DNA of 64,000 nt from Arthrobacter sp. M2012083 (GTDB lineage: Bacteria; Actinomycetota; Actinomycetes; Actinomycetales; Micrococcaceae): assembly GCF_000281065.1 (NCBI RefSeq), contig NZ_AKKK01000013.1, positions 1 through 64,000 on the forward strand, in the 5' to 3' direction. Every line of letters starts with the position of its first letter. Within the stretch, counting starts at the first letter, position 1. This document shows positions 18,349 through 26,912 of this stretch, piece by piece. The notes under the pieces are model-generated. The model was not told where the DNA came from, searched no databases, and was given only the letters and a program-made list of their open reading frames with translations. The position numbers and the translations under genes were made by a program.

Positions 18349-18609
18349 TCAGGCGTCCACAGGCTTGATGGAGTGAATCCGGTCAAGAATCGAGTTCTTC
18401 AGGTTCTCGGGGGCGGACTCAGTGCATGATCGCTTGACCATGGTGCGAATGAGGCACTCAAGGTCATACTGCTCGGCACATTCCTCGCAGGAGTCCAGGT
18501 GCTGCTTGATCTCGGTTAAATCCTCACGGGTCAGCGCACCGTCGAGGTACTCGTAGATCCGCTGCATTCGCGTATCGTCGCAATCGCCCAATCCCTGGCA
18601 GTCGCTCAT
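18349..18609 (-). CDS. rsrA: Mycothiol-system anti-sigma factor RsrA
   Basis: The 86-residue zinc anti-sigma factor has His37, Cys41 and Cys44 in [10 protein letters not shown] plus Cys10, which matches the redox-sensing ZAS layout of Streptomyces RsrA nearly residue for residue. Disulfide formation releases zinc and frees SigR. The gene follows sigR with a four-base overlap, ensuring matched production. Extra cysteines at 4, 51 and 61 are also present. Confidence 0.92.
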   Translation of the reverse strand: MSDCQGLGDCDDTRMQRIYEYLDGALTREDLTEIKQHLDSCEECAEQYDLECLIRTMVKRSCTESAPENLKNSILDRIHSIKPVDA

Positions 18610-19310
18610 TTCTCTTTCTCCTGATTGTTGCTTCCGGCCGTGGCCTGATCTTCGGTTTGGGCCCTGAAGCCCCGTTCGGCGGCGTAATCCGCCAGCATGT
18701 CCCGCAGCATCTTCCTGCCGCGGTGCAACCGTGACATGACCGTGCCGATCGGGGTGTTCATAATTTCTGAAATTTGCTTGTACGCATACCCTTCAACATC
18801 CGCGAAGTAGACGGCCAGCCGGAACTCCTCCGGGATCGACTGCAAGGCGTTCTTCACGTCGGAATCAGGGAGGTGGTCAAGAGCCTCAGTCTCCGCGGAC
18901 CGCAAACCGGCCGAAGTATGCGACTCTGCCTTCGCCAACTGCCAATCCTCGATCGTGTCCGAGTTGGACTGCAGCGGCTCACGCTGCCGCTTCCGATAAA
19001 GGTTGATGTACGTGTTGGTCAGGATGCGATACAACCAGGCTTTGAGGTTGGTCCCCGGCTTGTACTGGTGAAAGGCGGAAAACGCCTTGGTATAAGCCTC
19101 TTGAACCAGATCTTCGGCATCGGATGGGTTGCGCGCCATCCGCATGGCTGCCGAATACAGCTGGTCCACGTACTGCATGGCGTCGCGCTCAAAGCGCGCC
19201 CGCCGCTGTTCTGGAGTTTCCGTAGCAGGATCGACGTCGGTGACAGCCGCCGGGTCGTCCGCGCCGGTTGCCTGGTACATGGCCGCTGCGGCCGGTTCAG
19301 TGGTGCTCAT
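18606..19310 (-). CDS. sigR: ECF sigma factor SigR/SigH
   Basis: The 234-residue group IV sigma factor has region 2 with [18 protein letters not shown] and [12 protein letters not shown], and region 4 with [23 protein letters not shown] (landmarks YKQISEIM and [10 protein letters not shown]). It controls the thiol-oxidative and protein-stress response, and its pairing with rsrA fixes its identity. I used ATG 19310 ([10 protein letters not shown]). A TTG at 19418 in the same frame adds 36 residues and lies downstream of a perfect SigR promoter, so a longer isoform is plausible. Confidence 0.92.
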   Translation of the reverse strand: MSTTEPAAAAMYQATGADDPAAVTDVDPATETPEQRRARFERDAMQYVDQLYSAAMRMARNPSDAEDLVQEAYTKAFSAFHQYKPGTNLKAWLYRILTNTYINLYRKRQREPLQSNSDTIEDWQLAKAESHTSAGLRSAETEALDHLPDSDVKNALQSIPEEFRLAVYFADVEGYAYKQISEIMNTPIGTVMSRLHRGRKMLRDMLADYAAERGFRAQTEDQATAGSNNQEKEK

Positions 19311-19463
19311 CGTTGCCAAGTCTACTGTCAGCTGCCGGGATTCCGGCTGCATCCCATACACGGGCTCCGGTAGAACCACCCGGTCCTTAACCAAAGTCAA
19401 AAAACCAACTCCGTTCAACAGGCGGCAAGCACAATGCCGCAGTCCGGTCTCCGCCGCACCTGA

Positions 19464-19496
19464 AGTTCACAACGGCTGCTGCTGGGTAAATATTCC
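19464..19496 (-). promoter_or_regulatory. SigR autoregulatory promoter
   Basis: On the minus strand GGAAT (19492-19496) is followed by exactly 18 bases and then GTT (19471-19473). This equals the actinobacterial SigR/SigH consensus GGAAT-N18-GTT. Transcription would start near 19464 and include the upstream in-frame TTG of sigR. Confidence 0.8.
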
Positions 19497-19581
19497 GCAA
19501 AAGTGCAAGACTAGAGCAGACTGCACCCCTTGAACACAACACTTATCGAACTAATGTGGCAAGCCATCCAGGAGGCAAGAC

Positions 19582-20097
19582 ATGTCTGTTATCCGTTTTC
19601 TCGCACGTCCCATGCTCGCGTCCAGCTTCGTCGTCGCAGGGCTGGATAAGCTCAGGAACGCGGACGACACTGCGAAGCAACTCTCGCCAGTCCTTCGCCG
19701 AGCCTCGGAATCCCTGCCCTTCAAAGCTGATGAAAAGACCCTGGCGCGCGTCATCGGCGGGGCGCAGTTGGGGGCCGGAGCCTTGCTCGGGCTCGGCAAG
19801 CTCTCCCGTTTTGCCGCCACGGTTTTGGCTGTGACCTCGGCCTTGAACTCCTACGTGGAGTGGCGGTCCGCCGATATCAGCACGAAGGAAGGCCGAAGTG
19901 CCCGCAAGGCCCAGTTGTTGAAGAACATTTCCCTCACCGGTGGCGTGCTCCTTGCCTCTGTTGATACGGCGGGCCGGCCCAGCATTGCCTGGCGGGCGGA
20001 GCACCTGGCTGCCGACGCCAAAAAGGTGACGGGCAAGCAGATCAAGCGTGCAGACAAAGCCGTTCGCAAAGCCGTTGACAACGCAGTTGGAGCATAA
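19582..20097 (+). CDS. DoxX family membrane protein
   Basis: The 171-residue protein begins with MSVIRFLARPMLASSFVVAGLDKL-type sequence, here landmarked as FLARPMLASSF and GLDKLRN, with several hydrophobic segments and a basic C-terminal tail. DoxX-like proteins are poorly understood; mycobacterial members take part in a membrane complex with superoxide dismutase and a thiol oxidoreductase, which would suit the adjacent SigR pair. A good ribosome site (AGGAGG) precedes the ATG. It lies six bases before aroA. Confidence 0.8.
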   Translation: MSVIRFLARPMLASSFVVAGLDKLRNADDTAKQLSPVLRRASESLPFKADEKTLARVIGGAQLGAGALLGLGKLSRFAATVLAVTSALNSYVEWRSADISTKEGRSARKAQLLKNISLTGGVLLASVDTAGRPSIAWRAEHLAADAKKVTGKQIKRADKAVRKAVDNAVGA

Positions 20098-20103
20098 GGA
20101 AGC

Positions 20104-21486
20104 ATGACCGGTACCACCGCCACAAACCCCGAATCAACCAAAGCCGCCACCATGCTGCCACTGTGGCCTGCCCCGCATGCCAAGGGGCCCGTGGACGCAA
20201 CGGTGACGGTCCCTGGTTCAAAGTCGCTGACCAACAGGTTCTTGGTTTTGGCGGCTTTGGCGGATGGTCCCTCACGGCTGCGGGCGCCCCTTCATTCCCG
20301 CGACTCTGCGCTCATGATCCAGGCCCTCCGCCAGTTGGGGGCAACCGTCACCGAGGTACCCGGGGACGGTTCCTTCGGACCGGACCTGGAAATAACGCCC
20401 ATGGATCCCGCCGCATCGGGGGCTGAAACGGCAATTGACTGCGGGCTGGCCGGAACTGTGATGCGGTTCGTCCCCCCGTTGGCTGCATTGCGTCAAGGCG
20501 TTACCGTCTTCGACGGCGATCCCCACGCCCGCAACAGGCCCATGGGAACCATCATCGAAGCGTTGATCGCCCTCGGCGTTCCGGTGGCAGCAGATGGCGG
20601 CAGGACGCCGTCGTCCCTTCCCTTCGCCGTAGAGGGTACCGGCCAGGTCCGGGGCGGCCACCTGGTGATCGACGCCAGCGCTTCATCGCAGTTCGTTTCC
20701 GCGTTATTGCTGGTGGGTGCCCGCTTCACAGAGGGCTTGCATCTGGAACACGTGGGCAAGCCCGTGCCCAGCTTGGACCACATCACCATGACCGTGGAAG
20801 TGCTCCGCAGCGTCGGCGTCGTCGTGGACGATTCCGTGCCCAACCACTGGCGCGTCTCTCCGGGGCCTATCCGCGCTTTTGACCAGCGCATCGAACAAGA
20901 CCTTTCCAACGCAGGGCCTTTCCTCGCCGCTGCGCTGGCCACACGTGGCACCGTCCGCATCCCCAATTGGCCGGCTGGCACAACACAAGTGGGCGACCAG
21001 TGGCGAACCATCCTGACCACCATGGGAGCAGAAGTAACCTTCCAGGACGGAACACTGACAGTGACCGGCGGGGCAGAAATCAAGGGCGCTGACTTCGACG
21101 AAACAAGCGAATTGGCACCCACTGTTGCCGCGCTGTGCGCATTGGCCAGCGGACCCTCCCGGCTCACCGGTATTGCCCACCTTCGCGGACACGAAACTGA
21201 TAGGCTCGCCGCGCTGGTTGCCGAAATCAACGGCCTCGGGGGCGACGCTGAAGAGACCGCCGATGGCTTGGTGATCCGCCCTGCGGCCCTTCACGGCGGC
21301 GTGGTCCACAGCTACGCAGACCACCGCATGGCCACTGCCGGGGCGATCCTGGGGCTCGTCGTCGAAGGCGTACAGGTTGAGGACATCGCCACGACGTCGA
21401 AGACCATGCCGGACTTTCCAAAAATGTGGGACGCAATGCTTCAGCCAACTGATGCCAACACCGATCCTGATGAGGCCAGCAACTAA
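20104..21486 (+). CDS. aroA: 5-enolpyruvylshikimate-3-phosphate synthase
   Basis: The 460-residue shikimate pathway enzyme joins PEP to shikimate-3-phosphate. Its landmarks are [16 protein letters not shown] near residue 38, [10 protein letters not shown] near 115, and YADHRMA near 415, covering the substrate-binding lysine, serine and arginine positions. It is close to the usual length with a small N-terminal extension. It lies two bases ahead of rsgA and begins the aroA-rsgA-hisN run typical of actinobacteria next to sigR. Confidence 0.95.
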   Translation: MTGTTATNPESTKAATMLPLWPAPHAKGPVDATVTVPGSKSLTNRFLVLAALADGPSRLRAPLHSRDSALMIQALRQLGATVTEVPGDGSFGPDLEITPMDPAASGAETAIDCGLAGTVMRFVPPLAALRQGVTVFDGDPHARNRPMGTIIEALIALGVPVAADGGRTPSSLPFAVEGTGQVRGGHLVIDASASSQFVSALLLVGARFTEGLHLEHVGKPVPSLDHITMTVEVLRSVGVVVDDSVPNHWRVSPGPIRAFDQRIEQDLSNAGPFLAAALATRGTVRIPNWPAGTTQVGDQWRTILTTMGAEVTFQDGTLTVTGGAEIKGADFDETSELAPTVAALCALASGPSRLTGIAHLRGHETDRLAALVAEINGLGGDAEETADGLVIRPAALHGGVVHSYADHRMATAGAILGLVVEGVQVEDIATTSKTMPDFPKMWDAMLQPTDANTDPDEASN

Positions 21487-21488
21487 CC

Positions 21489-22604
21489 ATGGGCCGTGAC
21501 GCACGCTCGTGGGACGAATCCGACGTCCGGATCCGTCCCAGCAAAAAAGGATCCAGGCCCCGCACCAAGGATCGCCCCAGCCACGATGACGCCGTCATAG
21601 GCAGAATCATCACCGTGGACCGCGGACGGTACAGGGCAATTGTGGGCGAAGATTCCGCCGACGAACGCATCGTCATCGCAGCCCGCGCCCGCGAACTGCG
21701 TCGCAACCCCGTTGTCCCCGGTGACTTCGTCGCATTGGTGGGTGACGTCTCAGGGTCTCCCGATACCTTGGCACGCCTGGTCCGCGTGGAAGAGCGGAAG
21801 ACGCTCCTGCGCCGCAGTGCCGACGACACGGACCCCATCGAACGGGTGGTTGTCGCCAACGCCGATCAACTCGTGGTGGTTGTTGCGGCGGCCAACCCGG
21901 AGCCACGTACCGGATTCATTGATCGCGCCTTGGTTGCAGCGTACGACGCCGGCATCGAGCCGTTGCTGCTCATCACCAAGGCGGATGTGAAGGACCCGGC
22001 GGAACTCCTGGCCAATTACCTGAGCTTGGACTTCCCCGTGATCATCAGCCGAACCGCTGACTCCGATGCCGGAGGCATCGATGCCCGTTCCGATGACGGC
22101 CTATCAGCCCGGCTGGACAAGGACGCCGTATCCCAACTCCGCTCGCACCTGGGTGGAAAAGTCACCGTCATGCTCGGCCACTCCGGCGTGGGTAAATCCA
22201 CCATGGTCAACGCACTGACCGGCGCAGAGCGCGCCACTGGTGGCGTCAACGCGGTGACGGGCCGGGGAAGGCACACATCATCCTCGGCGTTGGCATTGAA
22301 GCTCGACGATGCACCGTCCGGCAGCTGGATCATCGATACTCCCGGCATCCGCTCCTTTGGCTTGGCGCATGTGGATCCGGACCGGATACTGCACTCGTTC
22401 CCTGACCTGGAGCCCGGCACGGAGACCTGCGACCGTGGCTGCAAGCACGGTGCCACCGCCACCAATTGCGGGCTGGATGCATGGGTGAACGATGGCCACG
22501 CAGGGCCTTCAGGAGTGGCCCGGTTGGCCTCCTTGCGCCGACTGTTGGGTGCAGACCCAAGGCTCGAAGCGAAAGAGACCAAGGAACTGGGCACCGTCAA
22601 CTGA
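21489..22604 (+). CDS. rsgA: Ribosome small-subunit-dependent GTPase RsgA
   Basis: The 371-residue circularly permuted GTPase shows the motif order G4 (ITKAD), G1 (GHSGVGKST), G3 (DTPGIRS), preceded by an OB-fold domain and followed by a zinc finger CDRGCKHG...NC. RsgA matures the 30S ribosomal subunit by checking the decoding centre. The length agrees with actinobacterial members. It is tightly linked to aroA and probably co-transcribed with hisN 56 bases downstream. Confidence 0.93.
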   Translation: MGRDARSWDESDVRIRPSKKGSRPRTKDRPSHDDAVIGRIITVDRGRYRAIVGEDSADERIVIAARARELRRNPVVPGDFVALVGDVSGSPDTLARLVRVEERKTLLRRSADDTDPIERVVVANADQLVVVVAAANPEPRTGFIDRALVAAYDAGIEPLLLITKADVKDPAELLANYLSLDFPVIISRTADSDAGGIDARSDDGLSARLDKDAVSQLRSHLGGKVTVMLGHSGVGKSTMVNALTGAERATGGVNAVTGRGRHTSSSALALKLDDAPSGSWIIDTPGIRSFGLAHVDPDRILHSFPDLEPGTETCDRGCKHGATATNCGLDAWVNDGHAGPSGVARLASLRRLLGADPRLEAKETKELGTVN

Positions 22605-22660
22605 TTCGTTGTCTGCTTCACGTCCCCAATGCAGCGAACGATTCAGGATAGTTTGGTGGC

Positions 22661-23473
22661 ATGACCCATCCCGTTTCCACCTACAACGATGACCTGCGCC
22701 TGGCGCACGTCCTCGCCGATTCAGTCGACGCCCAGACCATGGATCGCTTCAAGGCACTGGACCTGCAGATCGAAACCAAGCCCGACCTCACACCTGTCAC
22801 TGACGCTGACAAGGCAGCTGAGGAAGCAATCCGCGGTCAGCTGTCCCGCTCGCGTCCGCGGGACGCGGTCCTGGGCGAGGAGTTCGGCAGCAGCGGTCAC
22901 GGTTCACGTCGCTGGATCATCGATCCCATCGACGGAACCAAGAACTTCGTCCGCGGCGTCCCGGTGTGGGCAACGTTGATCGCCCTCGTGGATGAAGGGG
23001 AACCTGTGGTGGGCGTAGTGAGTGCGCCTGCGCTGGGCAAGCGCTGGTGGGCTGCGAAGGACATGGGCGCCTACATGGGCCGCTCCCTCGCCTCGGCAAC
23101 GCGGCTCAAGGTGTCCAACGTTTCCCGCCTGGCCGATGCCTCCATGTCATATTCCAGCCTTTCGGGGTGGAAGGAACGCGGCAACCTGGATGAATTCCTG
23201 GGGCTGACCGAAGACGTCTGGCGGACACGCGCCTACGGTGATTTCTGGTCGTATTGCCTGGTAGCCGAGGGTGCCGTGGATATTGCCTGCGAGCCTGAAC
23301 TGAACCTCTACGACATGGCAGCACTCGTCCCGATTGTCACAGAGGCAGGCGGCCGTTTCACATCCTTGGAAGGCGAAGACGGTCCGTTTGGCGGTAACGC
23401 CCTGGCAACCAACTCGATTCTGCACTCCGAGGTCCTGAAGCGCCTCAACCCCGGGTTGGACGACCTTCTCTAA
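22661..23473 (+). CDS. hisN: Histidinol-phosphatase, inositol monophosphatase type (HisN)
   Basis: The 270-residue protein has the IMPase metal motifs GEEFG and DPIDGTKNF and a C-terminal [13 protein letters not shown] in the place of the usual WD-containing motif, as in actinobacterial histidinol-phosphatase HisN. It performs the eighth step of histidine synthesis using magnesium. Some family members act on inositol phosphate, so activity is inferred from the family and position. A strong terminator follows. Confidence 0.88.
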   Translation: MTHPVSTYNDDLRLAHVLADSVDAQTMDRFKALDLQIETKPDLTPVTDADKAAEEAIRGQLSRSRPRDAVLGEEFGSSGHGSRRWIIDPIDGTKNFVRGVPVWATLIALVDEGEPVVGVVSAPALGKRWWAAKDMGAYMGRSLASATRLKVSNVSRLADASMSYSSLSGWKERGNLDEFLGLTEDVWRTRAYGDFWSYCLVAEGAVDIACEPELNLYDMAALVPIVTEAGGRFTSLEGEDGPFGGNALATNSILHSEVLKRLNPGLDDLL

Positions 23474-23514
23474 ATTTTCCGCGCCCAGCCACCACACAGC
23501 GGGCAAAATTTTCG

Positions 23515-23553
23515 ACGGCGGATGACCCCTTTTGGGGGTCTCCGCCGTTTTTT
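23515..23553 (+). terminator. Rho-independent terminator of aroA-rsgA-hisN
   Basis: The stem ACGGCGGA...GACCCC with GGGGTC...TCCGCCGT is followed by six T residues. It is one of the strongest terminators in the window. Confidence 0.88.
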
Positions 23554-23614
23554 ATTCGGCGATGAGGGGATTTCCCATTCGACGTAACAAAGGGCTTAAC
23601 AAAAGGCAGCGGCT

Positions 23615-23644
23615 TTGGAAGCTTCCCCGGACGTGCCATAACCT
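23615..23644 (+). promoter_or_regulatory. Promoter of the SAM-IV riboswitch transcript
   Basis: TTGGAA (23615-23620) and TAACCT (23639-23644) are separated by 18 bases. The implied start near 23651 coincides with the first base of the riboswitch P1 stem. Confidence 0.5.
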
Positions 23645-23652
23645 TTTTTACA

Positions 23653-23770
23653 GGTCACGAGTGCCAGCGCTAAACCCCGGTTTGCTGGCCGGCAACCCTC
23701 CATTCGCGGTGGGGTGCCCCGGGTGACGACCCGGCCGGTCCGGAACGGATGCGGCAAGCGCGGATCCCCC
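23653..23770 (+). ncRNA. SAM-IV riboswitch
   Basis: GGTCACGAGTGCCAGCG opens the element, followed by a CCCCGG..CTGG hairpin, the core GCCGGCAACC and GGTGGGGTGCCCCGG, and the closing GGTGACGACC, which pairs with the start. These blocks in this order match the actinobacterial SAM-IV class as I know it. The 3' part (23733-23770) would form the remaining stems and pseudoknot. A hairpin of GGATCCCCC/GGGGGTCC follows it at 23762-23781 without a U tract, so regulation may act on translation. Confidence 0.85.
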
Positions 23771-23798
23771 TATGGGGGTCCCTCTTGAGTGAGGTTCC

Positions 23799-25208
23799 AT
23801 GAGCACTGTCACGTTCAACCCCAACACCATTCCGTCCTTTGTTGAAGAATCCGCGGCAGAGACAACCCCGGCTGCGCGTCCGCTTGCCGCGGTCACTGGC
23901 GCTGAGCTGCAGGCTCCGCTCATTCAGGGTGGCCACGTCCGCTACGCAAACTTGGACTACGGCGCATCGGCTCCGGCTTTGACCATCGTTTCGGCCTACC
24001 TCAACGAGGTCCTGCCCTACTACGCCAGCGTTCACCGGGGCGCCGGGTATGCCTCCCAAATCAGCACGTCGGTGTACGAGAACTCGCGGAACATCGTCCG
24101 TGATTTCGTCGGCGGGCGGGCTGATGACTCAGTGATCTTCACCCGGAACACCACGGACTCCTTGAACCTCCTGGCCGGATGCCTCCCGCAGGTGGATGGC
24201 CAATTTGCGGGCGAGGTCCTGTACTTGGACATCGAACACCACGCCAACTTGCTGCCGTGGCAGGGAGTCCCGCACCGCAGCGTCGTCGCAGCACCAACCC
24301 TGGCCGAAACGCTGGACAAGCTGGAGGCCGAACTTGCCCAGGGCGGGGTCAGCCTCCTGGCCGTGACCGGCGCCTCGAACGTGACCGGGGAGATCCTACC
24401 GATCGCCCGCCTCGCTTCCCTTGCCCACGAATACGGCGCCCGGATCGTGGTGGACGCAGCTCAGCTCGCACCGCATCGCCGGATCAACATCACCGAGGCG
24501 GACGTCGACTACATAGTCTTCTCCGGACACAAGCTCTACGCCCCCTTCGGTGCGGGTGTCGTGGTGGGTCGTCCGGACTGGCTCGACGCCGGCATACCGC
24601 ACCTTGCCGGAGGCGGCGCCGTACGCGAAGCGCGCCTGGACTCCGTCAGCTGGGCCGCGGGCCCGGCACGCCACGAGGGCGGCTCCCCCAACGTGCTGGG
24701 TGCCGCGACACTTGCTCGGGCCACTCAAGTCCTCGCAGGCCTGGACCAGGACGCGTGGCACGCCCACGAGTCCGCCATCCGCTCGTACTTGGTGAACGGC
24801 CTGGAGGCCATCGATGGCGTGACCGTCCACAAGATCTTCGCTGACTCCCTGGACACCATCGGTGTGGTCAACTTCTCTGTAGAAGGATTCGACGCCGGAC
24901 TGGTTGCGGCTTACCTGGCGGCCGAGCACGGCGTGGGCCTCCGTGATGGCCGGTTCTGCGCCCACCCCCTCCTCAAGCGCCTCGGGCTCCCCTCCGGGTC
25001 CCTGCGTGCCAGCTTCGGCGTCGGCTCCCGGTTGGAGGACGCCGCCAGGCTGCTCGCCGGCATCGAAGGACTCAAGCGCGACGGACTGGGCTGGGACTAC
25101 GTAGTGGACGAGGGTCGTTGGGTTCCTGCAAACGACCATCGCAGCTACCCCGAATGGGCTCCGAACACTCCCGGCACTGCGGGCGCAGCTCCCTGCACTG
25201 TGGACTAG
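23799..25208 (+). CDS. Class-V aminotransferase / cysteine desulfurase-like enzyme under SAM-IV control
   Basis: The 469-residue fold-type I PLP enzyme has the Schiff-base lysine in SGHKLYAPFGAG near residue 244, the aspartate in VVDAAQLAPH, and a cysteine in GRFCAHP near residue 386, where SufS/CsdA have their active cysteine. It could release sulfur from cysteine or a related thiol. The upstream SAM-IV riboswitch places it in sulfur or methionine metabolism, though the substrate is unknown. The N-terminal 40 residues and the C-terminal 35 are outside the core fold. Confidence 0.8.
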   Translation: MSTVTFNPNTIPSFVEESAAETTPAARPLAAVTGAELQAPLIQGGHVRYANLDYGASAPALTIVSAYLNEVLPYYASVHRGAGYASQISTSVYENSRNIVRDFVGGRADDSVIFTRNTTDSLNLLAGCLPQVDGQFAGEVLYLDIEHHANLLPWQGVPHRSVVAAPTLAETLDKLEAELAQGGVSLLAVTGASNVTGEILPIARLASLAHEYGARIVVDAAQLAPHRRINITEADVDYIVFSGHKLYAPFGAGVVVGRPDWLDAGIPHLAGGGAVREARLDSVSWAAGPARHEGGSPNVLGAATLARATQVLAGLDQDAWHAHESAIRSYLVNGLEAIDGVTVHKIFADSLDTIGVVNFSVEGFDAGLVAAYLAAEHGVGLRDGRFCAHPLLKRLGLPSGSLRASFGVGSRLEDAARLLAGIEGLKRDGLGWDYVVDEGRWVPANDHRSYPEWAPNTPGTAGAAPCTVD

Positions 25209-25247
25209 GAACACTGCGGGACTAGGAACACTGGACTAGGAACACTG
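25204..25247 (+). repeat. Three short direct repeats overlapping the stop codon
   Basis: ACTAGGAACACTG occurs three times exactly (25204-25216, 25221-25233, 25235-25247). The first copy supplies the TAG stop of the aminotransferase gene. It looks like a recent slippage product. Confidence 0.85.
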
Positions 25248-25310
25248 CGGACCAGAAGCACTGCGGTAAATTCATAGGGTACTTTCAGTGACCCTGTGAA
25301 GGAGCTTTTC

Positions 25311-26141
25311 GTGGCCCTGCGTTCACCGGCTGCCTCCAGCGGACAGCCACGCACTCCCGGACCAGCCGGGCCGCGTGGTCCGAGGCTGCATGCCTCCCGC
25401 CGGCATGAACTCGGTCAGAGCTTCCAGGACGGCGGCGAACACTATGACCGCGTGCGACCCGGCTATCCGGCCGATTCCGTGGACTGGCTGCTTCCTCCTG
25501 GAGCGCAGTCCGCAGCCGATCTCGGAGCCGGCACGGGAAAGTTCACGGCACTCCTCGTAGAACGCGGCCTGGCCGTCACCGCCGTCGATCCTTCCACGGA
25601 CATGTTGGAGCAATTGCGAAAAGCCCACCCCCAGGTCAATGCGCTGGAGGGAACAGCCGAGGCAACTGGACTGACGGACTCAGCATTCGACGTCGTCAGC
25701 GTTGCCCAGGCCTGGCACTGGTGCGAGCCCTTGGCAGCGAGCACGGAGATCGCGCGGATCCTGCGGCCCCATGGGATCTTGGGACTGATCTGGAATCAAC
25801 TGGACACTTCACTTCCGTGGGTTCACCGTCTTTCGCGCATCATGCATGCAGGCGATGTCCACAAGCCCGGATTCCGGCCAGTCATCGGCCCGGAGTTTGA
25901 AGGTTTGGAACGTCACCTGACCCGGTGGGAGGATGCCCTGACGCCGGGGGACATCATGGAACTGACCAAGTCGCGCAGCTACTATCTCCGCGCCAACGAC
26001 GCCACCCGCGCAAAAGTCATGGCCAACCTGGAGTGGTACCTCCACGAACACCTCGGCCATGCCCCTGGTGAAACCATCGGGTTGCCCTACATGACGCAGA
26101 CCTGGCGGGCAGTCAAGGTTCAAGGTACAACGCCACGGTAG
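25311..26141 (+). CDS. Class I SAM-dependent methyltransferase
   Basis: The 276-residue protein has the AdoMet-binding motif I DLGAGTGKFT near residue 64, an acidic residue after AVDPSTDM, and YDRVRPGYP ahead of the fold, as in the UbiE/Coq5-like class. The proline-rich first 25 residues are disordered. AAGGAG lies six bases before the GTG at 25311, which is why I preferred it over the GTG at 25296. The substrate is unknown. The gene follows the riboswitch-controlled aminotransferase by 102 bases, but a shared transcript is not proven. Confidence 0.85.
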   Translation: MALRSPAASSGQPRTPGPAGPRGPRLHASRRHELGQSFQDGGEHYDRVRPGYPADSVDWLLPPGAQSAADLGAGTGKFTALLVERGLAVTAVDPSTDMLEQLRKAHPQVNALEGTAEATGLTDSAFDVVSVAQAWHWCEPLAASTEIARILRPHGILGLIWNQLDTSLPWVHRLSRIMHAGDVHKPGFRPVIGPEFEGLERHLTRWEDALTPGDIMELTKSRSYYLRANDATRAKVMANLEWYLHEHLGHAPGETIGLPYMTQTWRAVKVQGTTPR

Positions 26142-26150
26142 GCTTGGGGT

Positions 26151-26864
26151 GTGAAGACCAGTACGCCCTCCTCCTCGATCGAGGACTACGTCAAGGTCAT
26201 CTACTCCTACACGGAGTGGCAGGACAAACCAATTACGTCGTCCCAGCTTGCCCAGCGCCTGGGGGTGGCTAACTCCTCCGTGTCTGAGATGGTGCGCAAG
26301 CTCAAGGACCAAGGCCTGGTTGACCACCAACCGTACAGCGCCATCAGGCTGACCCCTCAGGGCATGCGGCTAGCGCTGTCCATGGTGCGCCGGCACCGCC
26401 TGATTGAGACGTACTTGGTGGATGAACTCGGCTACAGCTGGGACGAGGTCCACGACGAAGCCGAAATGTTGGAACACGCTGTGTCCGATACGTTCATTGA
26501 GCGGATGTCGGCCAAGCTTGGACATCCTGTCCGGGACCCTCACGGAGATCCGATTCCTTCGGCCGATGGTTCGGTCGACTTGCCTCACGCCTACCGGATG
26601 ATTGAACTGGATCAGGGTCATTCAGGCAGGATCACGCGAATCAGCGACGAGAACCCGGACCTCCTGCGATACCTTGCCTCGGAAGAGATTTCCTTGGACG
26701 CGCCTGTTGAAGTGGTGGGCCGCAAACCCTTCGGAGGGGCTTTGGTAGTGCGCATCGGCAGCGGCGCAAAAGGCCGCGAGTTCGACCTCGCGGACGAAGT
26801 CACTTCAGCTCTTTGGGTCCAAAGCGCGGAGACGCACGAAGGCTGCATCCTTCCAGCCCGATAA
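26151..26864 (+). CDS. DtxR/MntR-family metal-dependent regulator
   Basis: The 237-residue regulator has a winged helix (residues 8-70, TSSQLAQRLGVANSSVSEMV in shortened form LAQRLGVANSSVS), a dimerisation domain with EMLEH, and a C-terminal SH3-like domain. EMLEH aligns with the metal ligands of manganese sensor MntR (Glu99, Glu102, His103) rather than the Cys102 of iron sensor IdeR. At the N-terminus the aspartate in IEDYVKVIY is kept but the second ligand is lysine. It starts with GTG. Manganese sensing is my inference. Confidence 0.78.
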   Translation: MKTSTPSSSIEDYVKVIYSYTEWQDKPITSSQLAQRLGVANSSVSEMVRKLKDQGLVDHQPYSAIRLTPQGMRLALSMVRRHRLIETYLVDELGYSWDEVHDEAEMLEHAVSDTFIERMSAKLGHPVRDPHGDPIPSADGSVDLPHAYRMIELDQGHSGRITRISDENPDLLRYLASEEISLDAPVEVVGRKPFGGALVVRIGSGAKGREFDLADEVTSALWVQSAETHEGCILPAR

Positions 26865-26912
26865 GCCCGAACCCGACAAGCCCAGGCCCCATTAGCCCAG
26901 GCGCGAATCAGG

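Noticed and set aside
24396..25214. A 272-codon frame opposite the class-V aminotransferase
   Set aside because: It is an antisense shadow with no ribosome site and no known motif.
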